Assembly: GCA_018069465.1 (NCBI GenBank)
Contig: JAGPUW010000018.1
Location: forward strand, 88,505-152,504
DNA: 64,000 bases
Source: Gammaproteobacteria bacterium
GTDB lineage: Bacteria; Pseudomonadota; Gammaproteobacteria; Pseudomonadales; Porticoccaceae
Direction: 5' to 3'
Shown: positions 56,873 to 64,000 of the stretch, piece after piece
How positions within the stretch are numbered: position 1 is the stretch's first letter
Layout of the letters: every line of letters starts with the position of its first letter
Made by a program: the position numbers and the translations under genes
The notes under the pieces: generated by a model
The model's input: only the letters and a program-made list of their open reading frames with translations
What the model was told of the DNA's origin: nothing
Databases searched by the model: none

Positions 56873-57812
56873 GGGTTTCACGAGCCAGTGCAATTTTATC
56901 CGGCAAAGTCTGCATCAATGTTTGGGCCACGCCAACACGGGGAATAATCTGGCGAATGGCATCGGCCTCCCCCGCATCGCGGCGATCGAGAATAAAGCCA
57001 CTGACAATGTCCTGATAATAATCAGCCACCGTAATGGAGTTCATCTGCAAACCCAGCTCGGCCATAATTTTTGCCGTCGGCCCCTTCACCGCCGCACCGC
57101 CAATAATGGGTGAAATGGCAACCACCGGCACCGTCGATTTTCGCAAGATACTTCTCACCCCCGGCAATGCCAGAATGGGGTCGATACTCAGGAAGGGGTT
57201 GGAGGGGCAAATAACAATCAGGTCGAGATTGGGGTCTTGCAGGCTGGCGAGAAATTGCGGGTGGGGCTGGGCCGTTTCGCAGCCGACAAAGTGAATCGCC
57301 TTTAGCGTTGGCGCGCAGCGCTGGCGCACGAAATAGTCCTGAAAAGGCAGGGTTATCGACCCGCCGTTATGCTCCACCTCAACCTGGGTTTCGAGTTTAT
57401 CTTCGGTCATCGGGATAAGCGGCACTGACACACCCAGTTGCCGGCTCAAGGCTTGCGTCACACTACCGAGCCCTTCACCGGCCGCCAAACGCCGGGTGCG
57501 CTCGACGTGCATGGCCAGATCTTTATCACCGAGGTAAAACCAGTCCTCGCCACCCAGGGTTTTTAGCGAGGCCATAAACTCGCCCGTTTCCCCCGCCCTG
57601 CCCCAGCCGGTTTCTGTATTAACACAGCCCGCCAGCGTGTAGGTCACCGTGTCGATGTCGGGACAAATACGCAGGCCGAGGTGGGTAAAATCATCGCCGG
57701 TATTAACCACGATGCTCAGCTCATCGTCGCCGAGCACATGGCTTAGGCCGAGGGCTAACTTGGCGCCGCCAACCCCACCGCACAGAGCCAATACTTTGCG
57801 CTGACTACTCAC
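56847..57812 (-). CDS. cofD: 2-phospholactate transferase CofD/FbiA
   Basis: The 321-residue enzyme joins the CofC product to FO, giving F420-0 or its dehydro form. Signatures are LALCGGVGGAKLALGLSHVL, VNTGDDFTHLGLRICPDIDTV, LGDKDLAMHVERTRRL and ICPSNPFLSIDPILALPGVR. The start is GTG at 57812. It follows cofE by 67 bases. Confidence 0.95.
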   Translation of the reverse strand: MSSQRKVLALCGGVGGAKLALGLSHVLGDDELSIVVNTGDDFTHLGLRICPDIDTVTYTLAGCVNTETGWGRAGETGEFMASLKTLGGEDWFYLGDKDLAMHVERTRRLAAGEGLGSVTQALSRQLGVSVPLIPMTEDKLETQVEVEHNGGSITLPFQDYFVRQRCAPTLKAIHFVGCETAQPHPQFLASLQDPNLDLIVICPSNPFLSIDPILALPGVRSILRKSTVPVVAISPIIGGAAVKGPTAKIMAELGLQMNSITVADYYQDIVSGFILDRRDAGEADAIRQIIPRVGVAQTLMQTLPDKIALARETLDFVGLDL

Positions 57813-57879
57813 TCACGACACCCCGGGTCAGTTATTATCGAAGTAACTGTCATCTGCATATCAACCATCAAATCATGTG

Positions 57880-58671
57880 TCATCGAAACAGATCCCGCTC
57901 TTTATCGCGCAGCAGGGCACTGACGCCATTGCAGCGCTCTGCTGCGGTATCGAGCTTGCAGCCGCGAATAATCACCACTGGCTTGCCTTCCCCGCCCTCG
58001 CCTTGCAGCAAAGCGGCGGCGCTGGCCAACTGGTCAGCCACGGCGACCTCGGTCACCTGCAATGTGCGACCGTACAAATCTTTGTCACCGCGCCTGTCGT
58101 CGAGTGCCGCCAAACCTGCGGCGCCCAGAGCCAAACCCGTGGTGCCATTGCGCCAGGCCCGGCCGACACTGTCGTTAATAATAACCGCGACTTGCACACC
58201 GTGAATTTGCTGTAAGTGCCGGGCTAAGTCAGCGGCAAATTGATCGGGATTATGGGGCAGTAACAACACTCGTTCGACCTGCTCGTCACTGCCATCCTCG
58301 TGCTCAATATTCGAGGCATCAATACCGGCATTGGCCATCACATAACCAAGGCGGTGTTCGACGATCAAGACACCGGGGCAATGGCGCAATACGGCTGTTG
58401 ACTCATCGAGAATAACGCTGACCAAACGCGGGTCTTTATCCACCGCAGGCGCTAGCGCCAATGCCTGCGCCGTGGGTTCGACCTGCTTTAAGTCGACATA
58501 ACGGTTCTCGGCCTTGGAGACTATTTTTTGCGCCAGCACCAGCACATCGCCATTTTCCAGAGCCAGCTGATTAACACTCAGGCTCTCGTCAAGCAGGCGG
58601 GCGAGGTCATCACCCGGCTCGACCAAGGGGAAATCACTCAGTGCAAAGAGCTGTAATTGCGTCGCCGTCAT
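57880..58671 (-). CDS. cofE: F420-0:gamma-glutamyl ligase CofE
   Basis: The roughly 263-residue CofE domain adds glutamates to F420-0. It has ENGDVLVLAQKIVSKAE, VMANAGIDASNIE and IINDSVGRAWRNGTTGLALGAAGL. It lacks the nitroreductase-like C-terminal domain of actinobacterial FbiB, so if a dehydro-F420-0 intermediate is made, its reductase must be elsewhere. The ATG at 58671 is chosen over the TTG four codons upstream; neither has a clear ribosome site. Confidence 0.93.
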   Translation of the reverse strand: MTATQLQLFALSDFPLVEPGDDLARLLDESLSVNQLALENGDVLVLAQKIVSKAENRYVDLKQVEPTAQALALAPAVDKDPRLVSVILDESTAVLRHCPGVLIVEHRLGYVMANAGIDASNIEHEDGSDEQVERVLLLPHNPDQFAADLARHLQQIHGVQVAVIINDSVGRAWRNGTTGLALGAAGLAALDDRRGDKDLYGRTLQVTEVAVADQLASAAALLQGEGGEGKPVVIIRGCKLDTAAERCNGVSALLRDKERDLFR

Positions 58672-58736
58672 CGACACAGGCAAGCAGCGTTCACTAGCGC
58701 GACTGTGGGCAGCGCTATAGGAAACTCACGCACAAT

Positions 58737-59414
58737 TTAAACCCCGGGTTTGCCAGTAATACTAAAGCCAGCACCAGGGATTTTGTAACGGCGGTTTAAG
58801 GTGATGAGTACGGAGGTCATCGCCTCGGCGACCACGGAGTTAGCAATCGGCCCGGCGTGCCAGCCCTTCATGCCAGCGGCTGCGGTCAAGTTCACGACCA
58901 GAGCGCAGGCCTCTTTGTCATTGCCACACACCAGCACATCGCAGTCGGGGGCGTGGTCGAGATCATTCAAATGCGCGGCGGCCACGTTTTGATAGGCCGA
59001 AACCACTTTCACCGCCTCACCCAAAAAGGCTTGCGCCTGTATGCAGGCCGAACCGCCCTCGGGCATTTGCACAGTGCCCACTTTCGGTGGCATCAACGGT
59101 ACGGTGACGTCGATAAAAATCTTGCCCTGCACCGCTTCACGAATCGCTTCGAGGGTGCTTTGGTGATTGGCAAAGGGCACTGTCATGACCACCACTTCAC
59201 CGGCTGCTGCCGCCGCTTCGTTGGCCATCGCCCGCGCGGGAACCGCTATATCGCGGGCATTCAACTCTGCCGCCGCCGCTGTCGCCTTTTCTTCGGTGCG
59301 CGAACCGATAATCACCTCATAACCCGCCGTTGCCCAGCGCAGCGCGAGGCCGCCGCCGAGATCGCCACTGCCGCCGAGGATTGCTATTACCGGTTTTTTA
59401 TCTGTACAACTCAC
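58737..59414 (-). CDS. npdG: NADPH-dependent F420 reductase
   Basis: The 225-residue protein is of the F420H2:NADP oxidoreductase (Fno/NpdG) type: IAILGGSGDLGGGLALRWA (NADP-binding), VIIGSRTEEKA, VVMTVPFANHQSTLEAI and GWHAGPIANSVVAEAMTSVLITLN. It moves hydride between NADPH and F420. The start is GTG at 59414, with AGAGGTGA upstream. Confidence 0.9.
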   Translation of the reverse strand: MSCTDKKPVIAILGGSGDLGGGLALRWATAGYEVIIGSRTEEKATAAAAELNARDIAVPARAMANEAAAAAGEVVVMTVPFANHQSTLEAIREAVQGKIFIDVTVPLMPPKVGTVQMPEGGSACIQAQAFLGEAVKVVSAYQNVAAAHLNDLDHAPDCDVLVCGNDKEACALVVNLTAAAGMKGWHAGPIANSVVAEAMTSVLITLNRRYKIPGAGFSITGKPGV

Positions 59415-59549
59415 TACTGATCACCTCTGATCTATGCTCCATTCCCCCGCCATAAGCAGGGTAATGAAGCTGTTGATTAAAAAATTATGCCCTCTCCTTT
59501 CAACTATTTTTAAATAGCCTATCAGGCTAGAGCCACTGCATTAAAACCC

Positions 59550-60590
59550 CTACGTTTGCGCTTTCAATCTGGGCATCACCTCGCTGGCAAACAGCTCCAT
59601 ACTGTGGCGCGTCCTGGTCGGGTCGGCTCCGGGCAGCGACATCATCAAGGTTAAGTGTGTACCCGGTGACTCTTCATGGGCAGCTAATAGCTGCGCCAGC
59701 ACCGTTTCGGGGTCGCCAATAATAGCCGAGCGACCAAAGCTTTCACAGTAGCGTGTCTTCTTCAGCTCTTCAGGTGAGGGCACAACACTTTCGGCAACGC
59801 CGTCGCCGGTCGCATCGCCGGACTCCTCGGCCCACTTCTGATATTCGCTCATGACATGGTGGAGGGGTTCGGCGCAATCGTCCCAGGCCTGCTCATTGGT
59901 GTCGGCAACATAGCAGATCAACAGATGGGCGATATTAAAATCATCCGGATTGCGCCCGTGCTTACGCAGCGCTTCTATATATTTTAGCCGGTGCTCAACC
60001 AGTCCTGTCGACGCCAAATGGCAACCCAGGCGCGCCGCTCGGTCCAGTGCCTTATCGCCCCGTGCGCCCACCCAGATGGGGAAAGGCTGCTGCACTGGCG
60101 GTGGAAATAATTGCACGTCGGTGTATTGATTAAAACGACCATCGTGGCTGACCTTTTCGCCGTTCAGCATCGCCTGCACCAGAGGCAAGCCCTCAGCCAG
60201 GCGCGCGCCCCTCTCTTTTGAGCTGATGCCCATACCGGTAAATTCACCGGGGCGATAGCCCAGGCCCATGCCCAGGTCAAAGCGTCCGCCGGAAATCACG
60301 TCAACGGTGGCGGTGTCTTCTGCGACCCGCACCGGATTGTGCAGGGGCAGTAAGAGCACATAAGTGCCGATCCGCACCCGCTCGGTTCGCGCCGCAATAG
60401 CCGCCGCAATGGGTAGCACTGATGGCGAATAGCCGTCCTCAACAAAGTGGTGCTCGCTAAGCCAAACGTGGTCGTAACCCAGGGTTTCACAGGCGACAGC
60501 GTGGTCTAATTCGTTGCGGTAAATCGTCGCCCAGTCGCTACTGTTAAACGCTGGATTGCGGAACATAAAAAGAATGCCAATATCGAGCAT
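59550..60590 (-). CDS. LLM-class (luciferase-like) flavin/F420-dependent oxidoreductase
   Basis: The 346-residue TIM-barrel monooxygenase-like protein has YDHVWLSEHHFVEDGY, GRFDLGMGLGYRPGEF and PFPIWVGARGDKALDRAARLG. Members use FMN or F420; its place at the head of the F420 cluster favours F420. The substrate is unknown. The ATG at 60590 is preferred (GGGAG eight bases upstream) to the GTG three codons before. It is divergent from the SMP-30 gene. Confidence 0.85.
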   Translation of the reverse strand: MLDIGILFMFRNPAFNSSDWATIYRNELDHAVACETLGYDHVWLSEHHFVEDGYSPSVLPIAAAIAARTERVRIGTYVLLLPLHNPVRVAEDTATVDVISGGRFDLGMGLGYRPGEFTGMGISSKERGARLAEGLPLVQAMLNGEKVSHDGRFNQYTDVQLFPPPVQQPFPIWVGARGDKALDRAARLGCHLASTGLVEHRLKYIEALRKHGRNPDDFNIAHLLICYVADTNEQAWDDCAEPLHHVMSEYQKWAEESGDATGDGVAESVVPSPEELKKTRYCESFGRSAIIGDPETVLAQLLAAHEESPGTHLTLMMSLPGADPTRTRHSMELFASEVMPRLKAQT

Positions 60591-60695
60591 GGTGCCCACT
60601 CCCTGTTATTAAAATTATTTTTATCTGAACATCAACCCTATAGGCACGGGCGCTTTTTTACAATACGCTACAGCAAGCAACTATTCTGCGCTCAA

Positions 60696-60731
60696 CAATA
60701 AAATAATTTTGAGCAAACAAATAATTTTATA
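60696..60731. repeat. two 18-bp tandem units upstream of the SMP-30 start
   Basis: The unit at 60696-60713 (with AATAATTTT) is followed directly by 60714-60731, 13 of 18 identical, just before the AAGGA ribosome site. Confidence 0.5.
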
Positions 60732-60743
60732 AAAGGAATACCC

Positions 60744-61595
60744 ATGAAAGAACTCAGCACCACCGTCTTTGCCGACGGCTTTGTTTTTCTTGAGGGCCCG
60801 CGCTGGCGCAACGACAAACTGTGGCTCTCTGACATGCACGGCCACACGGTCTATACCCTGACCATGGACGGCCAGCGCAAAAAAGTGGTCGACGTGCCCG
60901 GCCAACCATCGGGCCTCGGGTTTTTACCCGACGGCACACCGCTGATTGTGTCGATGCACGACCGCAAGCTGATGAAGCTGATCGACGGAAAACTCGAATT
61001 ACACGCCGATCTGTCGACCCTTTGTCCCTATGAAATTAACGACATGGTGGTCGATAAAAACGGTAACGCCTACATCGGCAATATTGGTTTTGATATTTTT
61101 AAGAAAGAAAAATTCAAGCCCACCAATTTTGTGCGCGTAAGCGCCGCTGGTGAAGCGCGCGAAGTGGCGACGGATCTCGCCGTGCCCAATGGCCCGGTGA
61201 TCACCCCCGATGGCAAAACCCTGATCGTCGCCGAATCCTGGGCGAAAAAACTCACCGCCTTTACGATTGACGACGATGGTTCGCTAAGTGGTCGCCGGGT
61301 ATTTGCCGACCTGGGTAATGCCGCCCCGGATGGTATCTGTCTCGATGCCGAGGGCGCTGTGTGGGTTGCCGCCTTTAATCAGGACAATTTTATTCGCGTG
61401 CTGGAAGGTGGTGAAATCACCCACAAAGTGAAAGTTGTCGATCGCTTTCCCGTGGCCTGTACGCTGGGTGGCCCCGACGGCTGCACTTTGTTCGGCTTAA
61501 CCTATCAGGGGTCGATTCAGGATATTGGCAAAGGTAAAGCGGCCTCGCGGATTGAGATTGCCCACGTCGATGTACCCGGCAGCGGCTCGCCCTGA
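60744..61595 (+). CDS. SMP-30/gluconolactonase/LRE-family protein
   Basis: The 283-residue six-bladed beta-propeller has FLEGPRWRNDKLWLSDMHGHTVY (metal-binding Glu), NDMVVDKNGNAYIGNIGF (Asn) and NAAPDGICLDAEGAVWVAAFN (Asp), the calcium-binding set of the family. It probably hydrolyses a lactone or ester. AAGGA precedes the ATG. It is transcribed away from the F420 genes. Confidence 0.88.
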   Translation: MKELSTTVFADGFVFLEGPRWRNDKLWLSDMHGHTVYTLTMDGQRKKVVDVPGQPSGLGFLPDGTPLIVSMHDRKLMKLIDGKLELHADLSTLCPYEINDMVVDKNGNAYIGNIGFDIFKKEKFKPTNFVRVSAAGEAREVATDLAVPNGPVITPDGKTLIVAESWAKKLTAFTIDDDGSLSGRRVFADLGNAAPDGICLDAEGAVWVAAFNQDNFIRVLEGGEITHKVKVVDRFPVACTLGGPDGCTLFGLTYQGSIQDIGKGKAASRIEIAHVDVPGSGSP

Positions 61596-61684
61596 GTCGT
61601 TTTTTCTAGCAGCTAACTAATTGTTAGTGGCTAATTTTATAACCGCTAAATCCGACTCATTACCACTCTAAAGAAAGAGGTTCC

Positions 61685-63232
61685 CTACTCCCCGGCAAGG
61701 GGAGCATCGGGCGGTTTTGGGCCCAGCTTGGCGGGAATAAACATCGCCAGAAACAGTACCGGCACTGCCGCCAGCATGCACACAATAAAGGTGTCGTTAA
61801 TGCCCATGGTCGAGGCCTGAACCGTCGCAAAGTGATCGGTCATCGCCCACATCACCTGCTCATCGCCACCACTGAGTTGCTCTAGTGGCGCAAAGGCTGC
61901 GCCCTTTTCTGCCGCTAGCGGATTCAGATCCTCCACCAATCGCTGGCGGTGAAAGGCCGTGCGCGACTGCCAAAGACTAATGCCGACGGCAATGCCAACA
62001 CTGGTCGCCACCGAGCGAAAGAAGTTGAAAAAACTGGCGGCGGACACCGTTCTCGATGGGGAAACAGAGCCCAGGGAAATTACCATTAAAGGCGGAAACA
62101 TCAGCGTAAAGCCAATACCCATCACTACCCGCGCCGTTATTAACTGGCCGAAAGTGGAATCGGTGCTCGATAACGATTGTAAGTAGATGGCATACATCAT
62201 CACCAGGGTGCCGGAAATAATCAGGTAGCGCAGGTTGAGGCGGCCAATGTTTTTACCCACCATCATCATACCGACGATAGGCAGCACACTGGTGCCGGCC
62301 ATGACCCAGCCCGATAAAGTGGCGGTGTAACCGAGCGCCGACTGCATCCAGATAGGATAGAGCACGGTACTGGCGAAATAGGTGAAATTAAATATCACCG
62401 CCATTACCGAGGCGATAACGAAGACCGGTATTTTAAACAAGCTGTAATCGATAATCGGGTGAGGCTCCTTGCGCTCCCAAATGATATAGCCTATCAAGGC
62501 AATGACGGCGATATTAATCATCAAACGAATATCTGAGGAGGCCAGCCAGTCGAGCTCATGGCCTTTATCGAGCACCAACTGAAACAGCAAGACCGTGGTT
62601 GCTAGTAGCAGCATACCGACAGCATCGACAGGGACTTTCTGGATGGGGGTCTCCATGTGGCTCATGCTGGTCCAGACGATCCAGGCGGCGAGAAAACCGA
62701 TGGGGATATTCAGGTAAAAAATCCACGGCCAACCGATAGTGTCGGTAATCACCCCACCGAGGATGGGCCCGAGCACCGGAGCAATGGTCGAGGCAATACT
62801 CCACAAGCCAATCGCCATACCGTGCTTTTCGGGAGGGAAAATCCGCAATAAGATTGTTTGTGACAGCGGCACAATTAAACCACTCGACAAGCCCTGCAAG
62901 GCGCGGAAAAACACCAGCGTCTCCATACTGGTACTCATCCCACAGGCCCATGAGGTAAGGGAAAACATCATCACCGAGATGGTGAAAGTGTGCACCTCGC
63001 CGTAGCGCTTACACACCCACGGACTGAGCGGTAAAACAATCGCCAGGCACACGCTGTAGATAGTCAAAATCCAGGTGCCCTGGGAGGGTGACGCACCCAA
63101 AGTGCCAGAAATGGACGGCACCGCAACCACGGCAATGGTCAGGTCGAGCACGTTCATAAAGTTGGCGGCGGTAATCGCGAATGCCGTTATCATCAACGGC
63201 AAACGAGGTATGGGGGCAGCGGGCTTGATCAT
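61685..63232 (-). CDS. DHA2 (14-TM) drug:H+ antiporter, EmrB/QacA type
   Basis: This polytopic transporter of about 515 residues from the chosen start has the family's first span (ITAANFMNVLDLTIAVVAVPSI split at LDLT) and the next loop with SQGTWILTIYSVCLAIVLPL, the GLSSGLIVPLSQTIL and GPILGGVITDTIGWPWIFYLNIPIG antiporter motif C, and further spans to a total near 14. It presumably exports a hydrophobic compound by proton exchange. The start is uncertain: ATG at 63232 gives a typical short leader, and ATG at 63310 adds 26 residues. Neither has a good ribosome site. Confidence 0.88.
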   Translation of the reverse strand: MIKPAAPIPRLPLMITAFAITAANFMNVLDLTIAVVAVPSISGTLGASPSQGTWILTIYSVCLAIVLPLSPWVCKRYGEVHTFTISVMMFSLTSWACGMSTSMETLVFFRALQGLSSGLIVPLSQTILLRIFPPEKHGMAIGLWSIASTIAPVLGPILGGVITDTIGWPWIFYLNIPIGFLAAWIVWTSMSHMETPIQKVPVDAVGMLLLATTVLLFQLVLDKGHELDWLASSDIRLMINIAVIALIGYIIWERKEPHPIIDYSLFKIPVFVIASVMAVIFNFTYFASTVLYPIWMQSALGYTATLSGWVMAGTSVLPIVGMMMVGKNIGRLNLRYLIISGTLVMMYAIYLQSLSSTDSTFGQLITARVVMGIGFTLMFPPLMVISLGSVSPSRTVSAASFFNFFRSVATSVGIAVGISLWQSRTAFHRQRLVEDLNPLAAEKGAAFAPLEQLSGGDEQVMWAMTDHFATVQASTMGINDTFIVCMLAAVPVLFLAMFIPAKLGPKPPDAPLAGE

Positions 63233-63801
63233 GGTTGCAGTTGTCACTGTATTGCAAAGCGCCAGCGCTGTATGCCGTTTCACCCGCTTTACTGTAGAGG
63301 CTTCGCCCATGGCGATAGGGCGCGCTGTTATGCAGGCTTGGGGCTGGCTTACTTCGGATTATTTCAGATGTGACAGACTAATGATATTTCGTTGACAAGT
63401 CAACGTTAATTGTAAATGCCTTGACCTAAATGAATGATTTATGTTGGTAGATAAGTAGAAGAAATTGCCATAAAAAAGAAGCCCTCCCCTAAAAGGACAT
63501 CCACTTAAAATCAACCCACTAGCTTGTGACAGGCCCCCCGAAAAGGACACCCACTTAAACACCTACCCGGAGGCTCTGAAAAGGCTCCCATTAAAAAGCA
63601 ACCCACTAGCTTGTGACAGCATAATGATTAAGCCCGTATTGTTGGCTGAATAATGGACGTAGAGAAGCTTTAGAGTTTACAGATCCGTTGTGAGGCCTGC
63701 CTTTGAAGCGAGATGCTTGGCGGAGTAAGACGAGGTGATGTTTATTTTGAGATCTGCGTAAAAATTAGGGTTTTAGTGCCGACCGGGTTGAAGGCTCAGT
63801 A
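63233..63801. other. non-coding stretch with direct repeats next to a transposase
   Basis: No gene was recognised here. It contains the repeats listed at 63491-63619 and is AT-rich by eye. Confidence 0.45.
63491..63619. repeat. interleaved direct repeats, REP-like
   Basis: CAACCCACTAGCTTGTGACA (plus one G) occurs at 63512-63532 and again exactly at 63599-63619. AAAAGGACATCCACTTAAA (63491-63509) recurs with one change at 63541-63559. The arrangement resembles sequence beside REP-associated transposases. Confidence 0.75.
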
Positions 63802-64000
63802 TTAATCGCCTTCAAAGAGGAGTTTGCAGCTGGCGATGCCCGGCGTTCGCCGATAGTGCAGGGCTGCACAGGCCTGTTTTAGATGTTGCAGGGTACCGAT
63901 CACGCGCGCGAAACGCCCCTCAAATTGGGTGCTTAGAGTGAGCCAGTTTTCGCCGGTAATATTCAAGCGAGTGAGCAGCGGGGGTATGTTCTTATCGATA
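63802..64000 (-). CDS. C-terminus of a REP-associated tyrosine transposase-like protein, cut by window edge
   Basis: About 66 residues are visible, ending at TAA 63802-63804. NITGENWLTLSTQFEGRFAR and the ending LHYRRTPGIASCKLLFEG resemble the C-terminal tail of IS200-like/RAYT proteins in marine gammaproteobacteria. The catalytic HUH domain would lie outside the window, so the assignment rests on the tail and on the neighbouring GGACACCCACTTAAA-type repeats. Confidence 0.55.
   Translation of the reverse strand, partial: IDKNIPPLLTRLNITGENWLTLSTQFEGRFARVIGTLQHLKQACAALHYRRTPGIASCKLLFEGD

Overview
The window looks like a chromosomal segment of a marine gammaproteobacterium, probably near Spongiibacteraceae/Cellvibrionales. 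That placement rests on conserved gammaproteobacterial gene orders (yciO-scpA-scpB-rluB; lptFG divergent from pepA-holC-valS; oadGAB with bolA; bioBFD) and on the many acyl-CoA dehydrogenases. No rRNA, tRNA, CRISPR array or prophage was seen. Genes are tightly packed and both strands are used.

Layout. 1-8551 (minus strand) holds an acyl-CoA catabolic cluster: a thiolase-fold synthase cut by the left edge, two acyl-CoA dehydrogenases, a crotonase, a CitE-type lyase and a two-hot-dog dehydratase, then a DUF3094 protein and a long DmdC/FadE-type dehydrogenase. 8803-14073 carries a 1188-residue hybrid PAS/GAF histidine kinase, a further acyl-CoA dehydrogenase and a small exported protein. 14114-22317 is housekeeping: RluB, ScpB, ScpA, YciO, a VC0807 membrane protein, YciI, an SH3 protein, a cyclophilin, an atypical PdxJ, a DUF2520 protein and a phosphoribosyltransferase. 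22507-31114 has an exported DUF1329 protein, a cytochrome c5-type lipoprotein, an acyl-CoA carboxylase beta subunit, OmpW, BolA and the Na+-pumping oxaloacetate decarboxylase. 31598-43112 has a D-aminoacylase-type amidohydrolase, an FMN alpha-hydroxy-acid oxidase, a PHA-system protein, an RDD protein, LptF/LptG, PepA, HolC and ValS. 43259-53089 has a SWIM/SNF2 helicase, PilU, a YbiT-type ABC-F ATPase and bioD-bioF-bioB behind a BirA-like operator.

53390-60590 is the most distinctive gene set: a complete coenzyme F420 pathway (fused fbiC, cofC, cofD, cofE) with an NADPH:F420 reductase and a luciferase-like oxidoreductase, all on one strand. Together they could make F420, reduce it with NADPH and use it. 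An SMP-30/gluconolactonase and a DHA2-type efflux pump follow. The right edge carries the C-terminus of a probable REP-associated transposase preceded by short direct repeats.

The clearest structure not explained by gene annotation is a recurring motif at gene boundaries. At more than a dozen junctions, 11-33 bp units are tandemly repeated exactly across a stop codon or a start codon, with the copies now diverged by a few bases. The best cases are a 33-bp duplication of a C-terminus plus stop (6707-6772), 16-bp units with strict period ending on the bioF ATG (51958-52037), an 18-bp pair at 4011-4046 and a 15-bp triplet filling a convergent gap (14069-14113).
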